64,000 nucleotides of DNA from Sipunculus nudus (Eukaryota; Annelida; Sipuncula; Golfingiida; Sipunculidae), in the NCBI GenBank assembly GCA_026874595.1, contig CM049306.1, forward strand, positions 84,782,142 through 84,846,141, given 5' to 3'. Made by a program: the position numbers and the translations under genes. Of this stretch, positions 24,460-36,899 are shown one piece after another (position 1 is the stretch's first letter; the number at the start of each line of letters is the position of its first letter). The notes below the pieces were generated by a model. It did not search any database. It worked only from the letters and a program-made list of their open reading frames with translations, and had not been told where the DNA came from.

Positions 24460-26540
24460 AGCTACGTTGCTTCCGCTTTCTTCCATGAATGGGGATCCAT
24501 GATACATGATCAGAAGTAATATACCCCATGTAAAAAAATAAACCCAAAACTGAATACCTGGATATTGGAAATATATTTATTAAGTTGCAGTATTCAAACT
24601 GATATTTCTAAAATAATATTTGAAGTGACCCTTCGTGAATGCTGTAGCGGCGACTATCAGGAACATCGTAATAATTTCAAGATCCTGTTTCATATGATAG
24701 AATAATAGATATGGAATACTATTGTATAGTATATTGTCACCCATCCCCGTGAAAGATAAGTTACTGATGATACTGCGACACATGAATGGGAGAGATTGTC
24801 AGAGTTGGTTTTATAACGACTTCGTTTCGTTCATAATCTTTAATTTTAATCCTTCATGTCTGACTCCACAATATATTGAGTATATAGTTATCAGGCATGA
24901 TTCCCACAATATATTACAAGCTAAATTGACTGAGAAGTAACACTAAACATTCAATCCCCGTGTTTACTTCACGTAATACAATAGTGGCCCTTCAAACAAC
25001 ACGCTGGAAGGGCGGTTTATTAAACGTGGCGCATGTTTATGTTACCTTGTCACTTTAACCGTACCACATGTCGACGGGTTTGACGTAGGGCAGCAGGCTT
25101 TACGTACATCACCAACATGCATTACCAAGAAGTGCACCGAACGGTCAGCACGCTTGCCCCGAGGGACACATCAGCAGGGGGAACAAATCCGCTAGATGCC
25201 CTGTTAACATAATATGCATCAGAATGCGACATGAGAGTTAGGGTAGGGATGAAAGGAAGACAAGGAAAGCCAAGTCCCCACGCAAGGCGTGATGTCTGCG
25301 TTACCTGCAGTGTGTTGTACTATACCCCCAGCGTATACTCTGTATTCTGCAGGTACCAGTGTGCTAACGAGTCGTGCGCTAATTGATATTGAACTAGTTT
25401 CTTAGAATTCTATACGTTAAATAATAAAGAAATATAAAATCTCAGGGCTTTAATAAATATAGGTATATTTATTTATATCTATAAATATTTATGCATTTAT
25501 TATTACCCTGTATTAACCATTACATACGACGTATTATTGCTTGATATTTTATTTGCTGAGAATTATATATTTCGGTCTGAGTATTTTTTATCCGAGTTAC
25601 ATAATTATGCTCTGAAATTGTACAAATTTTGGATAATGACCACCTTGGTTTACCTCCCTGCGCCAGACATTCCAAATATCATGTTAAGAGTTCCTTGTAT
25701 TCAGTATCAGGTCGTTTTGTCTGTAAAATTATACTTTGGATTTGAGGCATTAATTTGAATATATGTTGGTAATGCCGATATTTCAACATTTGTTCATCTG
25801 AGCTAGTCTACTCCTAGAATTAGAATTTGATATCATTAGGCATGGCCCTGCGTTGAGGAACTTAAATGTCCCCAGGCCCTGCAACTAGTTGGTATAACGA
25901 GCAGCGCGCTCTGTCGCTTAGTAAGTACTGCCCGCTGACGCGACTGCAAAGCACTATATTACAAACAGAACTTGTGCAATTAAAAGAAAGGGTGTATGAG
26001 CCATTTTTTTCACCAGGTTACCACTTTAGGGACCTTGCATCTTTCTACATAAATATTTACATGGTAAAATTTAATAGCTGCATTTATAGTGCAATATATT
26101 TGATATAAAATTTAACTTTAATGCGCCTCTGTTGACATCACATGTACGTTCCATATGTATAATAACATGCCAGTATATGATGTTGGATCTACATTTCATA
26201 CAACACAGAAAATGTAAGCCCCTCTGCAGTTTATAACATTGCTAGTATATATATGATATAAAACCTGCCTCCTTTAACATTTCTTTCACATTTTATAAAT
26301 AAAACCTACCGGTTGATGATATTGCTTTTATACTTTATGTAAATAGACTCATTTATGCCCCTGAACGGGTTATGCCCTTGCTCGTATATTTTATTAACAC
26401 CCACATCAACCTGCATCGGACCGGCTTATGGCTTGGCTCGTATATTATATAAAAACATTAGTTGATGGACCTCGTAGGTTTGTTGTATTCCATGTTATCT
26501 AGTTCACTATTATTTATTCATCATTAAACATCTCCCGGGA
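24460..26540. other. No recognisable feature
   Basis: Intronic AT-rich sequence. Several ORFs of 67-80 codons lack splice signals and recognised domains. Confidence 0.4.
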
Positions 26541-26545
26541 TATAG

Positions 26546-26728
26546 ATTCTTTTTTCAAGGTCATTACATAATTTAACTCGCGGGCGTGGTTAGCTCACCC
26601 GGTGCCTGAATACGCATGAACTTATATCAGACGAAAAAATCTTTTTCCAAGGTCAATACATAATTCATCTCCCGGGCGTGGTTGACTCAGCCGACACCTT
26701 AATACGCTTGAACGTGTATTAGACGAGA
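26546..26728 (+). repeat. 92-bp tandem duplication with tRNA A-box-like core
   Basis: 'caaggtcattacataatt' (about 26557) recurs 92 bp later as 'aggtcaatacataatt'. Both copies continue with 'cgggcgtggtt[ag]', 'ctcacccgg' or 'ctcagccga', 'aatacgc[at]tgaac' and 'agacga'. The core 'gggcgtggttagctcaccc' resembles a pol III A box. No B box is clear. Confidence 0.7.
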
Positions 26729-26778
26729 TTGATACATGGGTTACACATAGCTAGGGTAGAGAAGATGCTCAATTTGGT

Positions 26779-26797
26779 ATATATATATATATATATT
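26779..26797. repeat. Short (TA)n tract
   Basis: About nine TA units. Confidence 0.9.
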
Positions 26798-26799
26798 AA

Positions 26800-28220
26800 A
26801 GAATTTCCTATGTTGTCCATATATTTACGTTATATAAATCGAAAGTGAATGTAAAGTGAGTTGTGACCCGTCCCAGGTTCACCAGATTCCTCCATCCCTA
26901 CAGACCACCGAATGCTGCGTACTGAGCCATGGAGAGTACCTCATTTTATTGATTATAAGTAGTTGTAAAAAATGAATTTTATATTAATTAACACATTACT
27001 ATACCGTCATACACCTCTACATGTGGATGTTCCATAGTAATCATAAAGTTTGCCTCATGTTTTCGCCACTAAAAAGATATGCTTAAGCAGTTCCTTAGGC
27101 AGATTCTGCAAAATGCAAACAGCTTGAATGTATTTATTAGTGTTTGTGCAACTGCAAGAAGTTTTCTCATGCTCAGCTAAACAAAATCATTCTTACAAAG
27201 ATTCATAGGTGTCTCAGCTTGACTAAAGAAAAACAACAGGGTAAATACATAAAACATCACGGAGATCTGCTTTTCGCGTTTTTAGGCTACACTTTTTATA
27301 CCATATTTGCTCAAATAGGCTAACCTTCTTAAGAACACCTTTTTAGGCTGATTACATTTGTACCGGTATATGACAGTATTTATTTATATGTTATTTAAGC
27401 CTGTTTGGAAACATCACAAACAGCAAAATTGTACAAAAATTGCGCAGTTCTGCACTTCTTTGTAGTTGTATCATACTTATTTCAGAGGGTTATGTATTTT
27501 TAAAGTATAAATTGTAGAATTGTTTCTTTATAAAATCCAGAATGATAGCACTAAGGAACTTCATCTGAATGTTTGTGGCATCACATGTATTCCCTTTTTC
27601 TGATTACTCTCACTTACTATATTCCCTTGCACGTAAAGGTAATAATTAGGTAAGATAGAGAGAGTGACCTTCTCCAGGTGTTAATGTGTTTAGCATCTTC
27701 CAATCCAAGTGGCTGTCTGCATCATCAGACATCTGGTGAAACCCTGCAAACCTTGCGGCGATAAAAACGCAATATAAAGGTCAGCAAAGCCGGGTTATGC
27801 GAGCCGCAAACCAGTCGCAGAGGACTCTGTAACGAGGGCTGTAGAATGTAGGGAGTATAGGTGCTAGTGCCGTCTGACACCCAGTTCACATTATCTCACT
27901 CGACAACATCGTCACTTTATTAAGCTGAGTTCACAATGGCACGTTGTTCATACCATACGTCCTGCCTAACTCCCATCGTTCTTCGGCAACGTAAACTTAG
28001 CGAGCGTTGAGCTCGGCGGGAAAAAGCGAGGGTTCAACTTACATGACTGTGGAACATTCCATAGCATCGTCTGCTTTGCAGACGATCCAGTGTTAATTCC
28101 ACTGACGCCAAATCTCGAATGAACTAAATGATGATTAAATGGATATATCTTGATAATCACTTAACTGTGCAAAACGTTGCATAATATCATCATGTGTATT
28201 TGTGTCATTCCGTATTTCTG
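26800..28220. other. No recognisable feature
   Basis: Intronic sequence with no supported ORF or repeat. Confidence 0.4.
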
Positions 28221-28287
28221 TAGCCCGATTTAATCGGACTCAGTTGTATTAGGTAATAATAATATTAAGTCCGATTAAATCGGGCTA
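28221..28287. repeat. Perfect 20-bp inverted repeat (hairpin)
   Basis: The arm tagcccgatttaatcggact (28221-28240) is exactly complementary to 28268-28287, with a 27-nt AT-rich loop. Each arm is itself nearly palindromic around ccgattaaatcgg. Either a short foldback element or a fresh inverted duplication. Confidence 0.85.
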
Positions 28288-28925
28288 TTATTTCTAAAAC
28301 CTTAATTATTATACCTCGTGCCCACCATTAGTTCAGTTTCTTTATCCGAGCTTAATGTCAACACAGCACCTTTGGAGCTAAAACATGACAGTCTGTGCAT
28401 GTTTTACTTTGCTTTAACAATAGATCATTCTCTCCATTTCAAACGTAACAATGCAGGACAGAGTCACTCCACTCGAGCGCTGGGTGGGCCTTTGGTGGAG
28501 GATGGCACAATTCAACGACAGTAATGAAATCTCAGGGGAACCCAATTTCTTCTTCTTCATACGCGAGTCATTTTCCTTTTAATAAATTGGAGTTCGTGGA
28601 GCCGAGTTTTGCACGACAGAGTAATGTAATAAACGTGCTCAGACTGCTCCATGTATCGGAGTAGATTATCTGCGTTCTTATTACTATTTCGTCATTGATG
28701 TACGATTTTATGTACATTATACACTCAAATGAAAGGCTGGAAAACTCATAGCATTATATCCAAAAAACTTAGGTATAATCAGCTGATGGTTGCTTTTTAC
28801 GGACATCAAAAGCTACACAAAAGGCGTCCGCGTATGATCAACGGTCATGGTGTTGATAGTGTTTCATTTTTCAGCTCACCAGTTAGTTATTTATATGGCG
28901 TTTTCTTTTGTCCTTTTGTTTGCAG

Positions 28926-29036
28926 CTATTCTAAGCATCAACAAGATGGATTCTCACGACATTTTGTACACACATACATATATTTGTGGGCCGGATCAAG
29001 CATATAACAAATTTACGGCGGTGCTACCTACATGCA
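28926..29036 (+). CDS. Weak candidate exon (111 nt)
   Basis: A strong acceptor (ccttttgtttgcag) is followed by 111 nt ending at CATGCA/gtaagc. One frame is open: it takes one base from upstream, leaves one base, and includes INKMDSHDILYTHTYICG and AYNKFTAVLPTC. That phase does not fit the neighbouring phase 0 introns of the main gene. It would need another partner exon, an alternative transcript or an independent gene. It may equally be chance. Confidence 0.2.
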
Positions 29037-29039
29037 GTA

Positions 29040-30720
29040 AGCGGTCATGGTATGACCAGGCAATAAGCTAAAATTTTTAAACTAACCAAATAATTAGTAT
29101 ACATACAATCACAGCTAATAGTCTTTCTGTGCAAATATTTAATCATTTTGCACATAGACACATTTTTCCCCGAGTACAAGTATTTCACTTTGTTTATATG
29201 GTGGTTCCACTGGTTCCAACAAAGGTTGGGCTTAAATCATTTTAAAATTAAAAAGAAAGTGAATCACCCGTACATATATTCCTGTGACCATGCAAAATTT
29301 GAAAGAAATTAGCCCAATCTGACCCATCTTGAAAATGCGATTTTTGAGCCTTTTCAGGTTCTTCAGACAGTGCTTCAATTATACTTTGTCGCTTTAAACC
29401 ATTAAGATCTTTGCGTTTTTTTTTACTTGTAGCCTACTGTTTATAACAAGTACCTTGGTTGTTTTAAATTGGTATAACCAGAGTGTATATTTCGTTAGAT
29501 CGCAACGGTGGTGAAAAAGATAAAAGAAAACGTATATTTCATTAGTGTGAAAACGAGAATCTGTGGTTGTTAACCGTATATTGATAAAAATATTACGTAT
29601 GTACCTTATTAAGTTCTAACTGCATACAGTACAATTTGGTTAAAAGATCGAGTTCTCAAATATCATAGTTTTCGCACGCGCCTATAAAACGCTTTGAACT
29701 CTGCTGGTAATTTCTTGACGCCACAAATTTTATATTAGATGATTTTCTATTATCGATCGGCACTTTAAAAATATAAGTGATGGCAGCATGAGTTATCATT
29801 GAAACATATTTGTAAAATAGCAATACAGGATAGATCACAAGAAATGGCAAAAATGAAAACTTTACAAAACTAGAAGTCTGCATTTAAAGAAATGCAAGAC
29901 TTTGTGACGGTAACTTGTTGGAAGTAAAAATACTTTGACCGTCAGTATGTTACATACAAAACGGAAAGTGATAAAATGATAATACGATGGTATTTTCATC
30001 CCAAAATCAGGTATCAGTTTATTCGGTGGGTGGTAAAGCCTGACCTTTAGTTATCTGCCAGAATAATATGTGGAGTTTTAAGTGGTGTTGTAACTTCAGC
30101 GACGGTGGGTTCCCTCTCTAATGGACAGCAGATAAGAGTCTTAGGTTTTGGTTTAATTACCAGAAGAGTTGTGTGTAGGTGACAACGTAATGGCGTTAAT
30201 TAAATCCGTTAATGGACTAGAATACATTATTGTAAATTGGCCATTATCTATGGTACGTTTTAGTGAATTGTTATTTTATTAATGTGCGAAATACGTTTTG
30301 TCTTCACGTCACTACAGTTGCGATTTTAGAGAATGAACTTTCTGAGTCCTTTCTTCTTCCAAACATTTATGTATGGCAAACTCGTAGGCACTGAGGGTTG
30401 TAAAGCCTGAAATGTTTTATAAGAGATTGCCAGCAAAGCATTAATATGATTGGATAGCGGTACACGCGAGGACCAGTATATTACTTATGAATCCCCTATA
30501 CACGTCCTTTACGAACACTTTTATTCAGAGCTTGGATATTGATCACCTTGTTTTTTCAAAGCTGAATTCGTATTGTACGTAGTAAAGAAAGTATATTTAA
30601 GCAAATTTAGAACTGCACAAACTTTTAATTACGGGTTCTCTGTCGGCATAAAATGAAGGTGGTACAAACTATATATTAAGAGTTGAAGACCAAGGGACCA
30701 GGTCATCAGAGAGAGAGAGG
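29040..30720. other. No recognisable feature
   Basis: Intronic AT-rich sequence without supported ORF or repeat. Confidence 0.4.
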
Positions 30721-30725
30721 GGGCC

Positions 30726-31034
30726 TGTTACAACTGATAATGTAATAATCATCTTATAATGTAACATTAACCTTTAATTTAATAAGAAATAAACCGATAA
30801 TGTAACACAAACTGATAAAGTAATAACAAATCAACTAATAATGTAATACCAACCGATAACGTAATAAAAAAAAACAACCGATAATGTAACACTAACCAAT
30901 AATGTAATACAAAATCAACCGATAATGTAACAACATTTGCTTACCGATAACGTTATACGAAATTACCCGATAATGTAACAAAGTTCCCTAACCGTTAATG
31001 TAAATTACAATTAACCGATAATGTATTAACACTT
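30726..31034 (-). mobile_element. TTACATTATCGGTT element, copy 1 (inverted)
   Basis: About a dozen diverged copies of 'accgataatgtaa' (complement ttacattatcggt) spaced about 20-25 bp. The order of spacers matches the other two copies in reverse: tgttacaactgataatg, then 'aataatcatcttataatg', and near the far end 'tgcttaccgataacgt', 'cgaaattacccgataatg', 'aagttccctaacc'. Conserved spacer order means the whole block spread as one element rather than forming three times. Adjacent on the left is a purine run ending gggggcc. Confidence 0.8.
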
Positions 31035-31039
31035 TAGCG

Positions 31040-32180
31040 AAGAGACATAATCGTTTATGATCAATTATGCAAGCTGCAGTAAATTCAAAAGATTATAATA
31101 AAACAAAATTATATACTTTATCCCCAGGCAGGTCTCTTTGCATACCAAAAAATTAGGTTATTGTGACCTACATTGTATGGGTAAGGTGATTGTTGTATAT
31201 TTGTCGAACTTGAACTAATGTTCTATTCTGCAAAACATATGTTTGCGTTCAACCAAGAAAAAACAATGTGCATCATCTTCACAATTAACATTATTATATG
31301 ACCCATTTGTATCGACGCACAGCTGAAAATGTCTTTAAGGATATTTTCATTACCTTTTTCAAAATGTTGGTATTGTAACCTTGACACTTAACCTCAAGAC
31401 CAACAAATCGATAGGATTTATAATTCTGTAATAGGCCATTTATATGAAGTTTTAAACAATACACAAACCAAACTGGAGTTATATGTGTAACATGGAAGGT
31501 TTTGCGTGAGAAGTTTGGCTTAAAATGCATCCACAATCTTTTTAAATTAGTGTATCCAGTGACCTAGTACTTTGACCTGATGATCCCAAATATTTCTTGT
31601 TTTAGTGGTTTACCATACATAGGTTTGAAATCCGCATGTCAATTCACACTGGAGATAACATTTGGTAACAAATTTGTGATTGGACGGACGGACAGACAGG
31701 CGGACAGACGAACAGACGGACGGACAGGTTGATTACTATAGGGCACCCGCTTATGATTATTAAATACACCAGGTTCCATGATTCTATATGAAACCATAGC
31801 TTAGAAAATGATTGATGTCATTTAAGTCTGAAAATAGAAAAAAAAAATCATTTAAATTAGTTAAAACAGGTTCTCGGGAACTGACAAATCTAGTCATTGT
31901 CACAATTAAAGGCAAGATTCATGATAATCCATGCATTAATTATGAAAATACTTCAAGTTTTGTATAATTTTGATAATTATTCTGAGGGGTACTTAGAAAC
32001 CCCATCGCTCGGAGGATATAGGTCGCAGTGACCTTATTTTATTGACCCGTATGAATGATCACTTAGAAGCTTCTAGAGTCAGCGGTTACGATCTGTGCCT
32101 TGCAAACGAACGGCCGGACGGACGACGGACAAAGCGCCATACCTATACCTCAGTTTATTTTCAGTCAGCTGAGCTAAAAA
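31040..32180 (-). repeat. Diverged relatives of the edge-array element
   Basis: 'aaaaaattaggttattgtg' and 'acctacattgta' near 31147 parallel 2500-2520. A stretch at 31680-31730 repeats gacggacagac. The segment 31915-32180 ('gaggggtacttagaaaccc', 'gaccttattt', 'cggttacgatctgtgcctt', 'gacggacgacgga') ends 'tcagctgagctaaaaa', the inverse of the array's left end near 560. It is much more diverged than the arrays at either edge. Confidence 0.5.
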
Positions 32181-32784
32181 TGAAGAAAATTAGAGAAGCC
32201 AGTCCTTAAAAACTGTTGACTATTAAAATGCGAAATTTTAACATTCGGGCTGTTGATGTGGGTACCTTAGTCACACTATGTATCGATCACAATGGAAATT
32301 TTGAAGAAAGTCTGTCCAATCAGTTTTTACAGTTACTGCAGACAAATTTACAAAAAAAACTTATGTGGCAGCTGATTTTAACTGAAATTCATACTTAAAG
32401 TAAGAAATCTCAGTAATTGTTGCATGTTATGTTTTGAAATTTGATACTTTTATCAATCCTAATTTGCTCTTTCATGTGGGGAAGGCTATAGGTGCCATCT
32501 GCATGTGCTTCATTTTTACGCATTTTTGGTTGTATTGTTTGTACTCAGTAATTATAACTTGTCATTTGTCAACAAGACACAACTTGTAAACGGGAGACCA
32601 TAAAAATGACTTACTTAATCAAGGTTGATCATTAGTCAATATTCTTGCATGCATACAAAAAATCAGGTCACTGTGCGAGCTTTGCGTATTTGTGTGACGA
32701 TATAGCACTTATAAATACTTATATCAATGTTTTTGGCTGCAAAACATAATTCAGCATTCAGCAATAATAAAGCATTCAACACCG

Positions 32785-32809
32785 CCCCCCCCCCCCACCC
32801 CCCCCCCCC
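32785..32809. repeat. Interrupted poly-C run
   Basis: Twelve and then twelve C separated by one A, followed by CCACCA and A-rich sequence. Confidence 0.9.
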
Positions 32810-32852
32810 ACCACCAAAAAAACATTATTCATCATCTTCACATATAACATTG

Positions 32853-33540
32853 TTAACAAGAGCACCGCAAATGGTGCATAATACGCCCGTTGCATATTTG
32901 TGACCTCTGATCTCGTTTAATATGTGTGAATTTGCTGACAAAGCAATTCAGGTGAGAAAATGTTTTTGTTAATACTCATCATGGGTTATATGAAAATCAA
33001 TCAGATTTTTGGTAAGTCAGGGGGGTGCCACCCAAGAGTAGTGACCTCTGACCTCATTAAATATGCATGGATTTGTTGGAAATAGAACATAGGTGAGATA
33101 TTATATTGATTAAAATTTCTTTTGGGTTTATGAAAATCCATTATATTTTGTACGCTTTCTCGATAACACCGCGAATTGGCTGTACAAAGCAGCCTGCTGA
33201 CATCTGATATGCATGAATTTTGCTGAGAATTTAACTTAGGTGAGAAATTTTATTGGTAAATATGTATAAAGAGTTTCATGAAAAGCCATATATAGGATGT
33301 TTGGTAAGTTAACACGATGGCTCCAAAGTGCCGTGACCTCTGACCTCTTTAAATATGCGTGGATTTTGCTGGAAATCGAACTTAGGCGAGATATATTATT
33401 GAAGAACATTTCTTTTGAATTTTATCAAAATCCATTATATCTTTCGTAAGTTATCCCGGGCAACACTAAAACTTAACAGACGGACGGCTAGACAGAAGAC
33501 AGACGGTGAGTATACAATAATACGTCCCGTCATAGACTGG
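32853..33540 (+). repeat. 'aagagcaccgcaaa' element with 140-bp internal units
   Basis: It starts 'aacaagagcaccgcaaatgg', then 'tacgcccgtt', an element end I associate with mollusc genomes. Inside, 'gtgacctctgacctc' plus 'ttaaatatgcatgga' recurs near 32901, 33041 and 33330, with a weaker unit near 33195. It ends in gacggacgg-type sequence and 'aatacgtcccgtcatag'. A related block lies inverted at 34210-34680. Confidence 0.65.
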
Positions 33541-33907
33541 CTTATAAAAATGGAGAAACTCGGCCCGGCCATTGCTTCAGAACTGTTGCAGACACAATTG
33601 TGCAGTTTTAATATTTGAGTTGTTGATGAATGAAATTCGTATTTCAGATCAGTTTTTCAGTTTGCCTGGACCTTTCTGAAATATCCTTATGCCCTAAGCT
33701 TAGGTATATATAATCTTAATACACGACATGAAAAGTGCGACGGAGAAGGGACCGATTTATGCTCGGACGGACAAGGGGTGATCACGAAAGCTCAGATGAT
33801 TTATGGTAAAATATAATGCAGGTAATGGACTACTAGGTCCATGCAACATGCGGAAGGTCTCACACATTGGATTCAAAGTGGCTTCTTCAAACTGGTAAGG
33901 GTTCGAG

Positions 33908-34200
33908 AAAGTGTTATTACATTACCGGTTAATTTTGTTTGACATTAACGGTTAGGGAACTTTTTTACATTATCAGGTAATTTCGTATGACGTTATCGGT
34001 AAGCAGATGCTGTTACATTATCGGTTGATTACATTTTTGGTTAGTGTGACATTTTCGGTTATTTTTATTACGATATCGGTTGGGTATTACAGTTGATTTG
34101 TTATTACGTTATCAGTTTGTGCTACATTATCGGTTAATTTCTTATTACATTATCAATAATGTAACATTATAAGATGATTATTACATTATCAGTTGTAACA
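33908..34200 (+). mobile_element. TTACATTATCGGTT element, copy 2
   Basis: It starts aaagtgttattacattacc, passes 'ttagggaac', 'ggtaatttcgtatgacg', 'atcggtaagcagatg' and 'ggttaatttcttattac', and ends 'cattatcagttgtaaca'. It is inverted relative to copy 1, 2.9 kb away, and followed by aaggcc and a T run. Confidence 0.8.
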
Positions 34201-34209
34201 AGGCCTTTT

Positions 34210-34680
34210 TTTTAACGCCCGTCGTATGACGGGAGTATTATGGTATTACCACCGTCCGTCCGTTGACTTTTAGTGTCGCCGCGGTAACTTACCGTCCTCC
34301 ATCTTTGATGGATCTTCACGAAACTTACCATAACTACTTACCAACAAATTAACTCGTCCGAGTTCGATTATTGTCAACATCCACGCATATTAAATAAGGT
34401 CTCTAGGCTATACTTTGTGGTGTCGCCGCGATAACTTATGTAGGATTTTGGTAAAACTCACCAGAAATGTTAATCAGTAATATATCTCGCCTAAGTTCGA
34501 TTTCCAGCAAAATCCATGCATATTTAATGAGGTCAGAAGTCACCGCACTTTGGAGGCATCTTGACCTCTTTTTCATGTAACATGCACGGATATTTGAAAG
34601 AATCATAGGAACTAAGAATATTTGCAAGCTCATACCAGGGTCAATTATATTTGGTCAAGCCTTTATGAGTTAACATGGAA
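34210..34680 (-). repeat. Inverted relative of the 32853-33540 block
   Basis: It begins 'taacgcccgtcgtatgacgg' with 'gtccgtccgttgac', then 'ccacgcatattaaataagg', 'tctcgcctaagttcgatt', 'ccagcaaaatccatgcat' and 'tttaatgaggtcagaagtc': the complement of the units at 32.9-33.4 kb. Confidence 0.65.
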
Positions 34681-34689
34681 TTTAAGTAT

Positions 34690-36610
34690 TTACTCATGGT
34701 CACAAAAGTGCGTTTTCAGTCGAGAACAAAATTAAATTTCAGAACTGCACAAAACCAGAACAACTACACACAATAGAGTTCAAGTGCACCTTTAAATATA
34801 CCCTGCCTTTTATTCTGCCGCGTTGCTAGTGGAAGAACTTCGAAGTTTAGCGGGATTTCACCAACTTATCTCCCGTATAAATTAATTAATTATTTAAATG
34901 TTTGTGAATTGTAATTGGTAGAAATAATTCTTTCTTATTCAGCAATTTAATTACCTTTTTTATGTTATACCGTTTGCATATACCTTATATTATAGACGTC
35001 TTGTTCAGAGCCTCGCTCTCTCTGTATCTTCTTCGATGGATAAATAGTCAGTTTTCTTCTGTTCTGTATATGGTTCATAATGGATGACAGTTTGCTGCCA
35101 AGAAAACACTCAGGGTACCAGGAGTAGACTTGAGTGCAATGTAAATGTAGACGCAAGAACATTAAGTGGCAGGAAGGTGATATCTGCCATGTCGACGTCA
35201 ACAGCCGAAAACTAGCTCAAATGCCTTAGGCATTCAGGTTCCTTGACCATGACGTAATCTTAACCGGGTTAAAATTACACCGATCTTTGTCGTTCGATGT
35301 TTATTGACATCATATAATATCCTATGACCAAATCTGCCTCGTCCCTTGGGGAGATCGTATGTTTGCCCGATGTTCTTAATTCTCCGTCGCGCGATCATTG
35401 AATCTAGCGCAACCACTAGGCTGGCCAGTGATCATGACTGTAAACGCACCTGCAAGATGACCGATATAACTAATAAATTTCGTACGACTTATGGAAAATT
35501 CAATGACAGAACAAAGAATTGCCGACGAAATCGTGTCGGAATCTCATATTAGCCTGACAAATCTCACGATTGTTGTCTCACGTCAAAAGCGGTGTAATAT
35601 ACACAGGCTAACTCAGTTTATATCTTGAAATCTTAAATGAGTCAATCGGGCTTTTTATACAGTAACCTTAATTAAATAAACCAGATTATTCACTGAAACA
35701 CAGTATACCATTTACCCCCTCACCGATTTGTATAATATACCGTATATGTGGAAACCTAAATGATATATGTAATCACATTTTGAAAAAATAAGCTGTAACA
35801 TGCATCAGCCTTTAACTGTGACTATTTTACCAGTGACAGGTTTGTACATTTCGAGAAAGATCTTTTCAATATTTCAAATGTCAATTTATTCATAACAAAA
35901 ATGAAGACAGCAAACTTCTCGGGCAGTTTCTGTAGCAGGTTCTTGGCAAGGTAAAAATTCAAGGCGCTTAAACTCAAAGTATGTTAGTAAGTATTTTATT
36001 TGCATCGTAGCATTTTGGAATATATATAGTCCATTGTCTATATATGTAAAATAAATGACATAGCATTTAACATTGCATTCAGTATATCCAAAATCTAAAA
36101 ACATGCATCACCATATACACATGCAGGTATGTCAACATGGCAAACCAATGACTGTGATATTTTTTTATTAAAGCCGATAAGCCTTCGCGGTACATCGCTT
36201 GATGTCTTCATTTTAAAATATATAAAGGCCAGGCGACGGTGGTCACTTGGAAATGTAACACCTGTTTGATGGACTGTTACGTCATTGTGTACACGAAGAG
36301 GATTGCCATAAGAAGATCAGTGGGCAAAGACGCAGGTGACGGAACCCATCTACATACTTCAGCAGCAGATTTCAATATACATTCTTTCATCGCACCTGGT
36401 AACTGATCATAAGTAGTTTCCAGATCTAGAGCTGTATTTTGGTACTGTCACTTTGGTTTGATCATTCACAGGATAAAAGACGTTTTTTTACTAAAATTAA
36501 CAGTGCTACAAAAAGAAAGTTGTTAATAAGTATGTATTTCAATGTCTAAACTAAGCACAGATATAGGTAACACGCTTCAGCATCTGAACATCTTTTCAAC
36601 GTTATTCATA
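34690..36610. other. No recognisable feature
   Basis: Intronic sequence. Overlapping short ORFs on both strands near 35.2-35.55 kb show no splice signals or recognised domain. Confidence 0.4.
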
Positions 36611-36616
36611 TTCAAG

Positions 36617-36697
36617 AAAAGAGCATATTGTGAAAAGAAAAGGGCGTATTTTGACAAGAAAAGGGCGTATTTTGACAAGAAAAGGGCGTATTGTGAC
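36617..36697 (+). repeat. 21-bp minisatellite, 3.9 units
   Basis: The unit aaaagggcgtattttgacaa+g starts at 36617 (three changes), 36638, 36659 and 36680 (partial). The middle units are identical, indicating recent expansion. As 21 is a multiple of 3, all frames stay open, which explains the overlapping ORFs repeating KKRAYFD. Confidence 0.9.
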
Positions 36698-36899
36698 ACT
36701 TTTGTCTCCACATTTCTTTCTGATGTATGGTGATACACACCAGCCCCAATATTACAACTACATCTCATCATTTTCATCATATTTTTACCCTCACATCCCG
36801 CAAAATGCCACCAGCAGCCGACCCCGTCCGTTAAAAAAGACAAGCTTTATTTTATCTGGTCGGTATACAGTTCGGAGCGATTTCAGTGGGTGAAACCGC

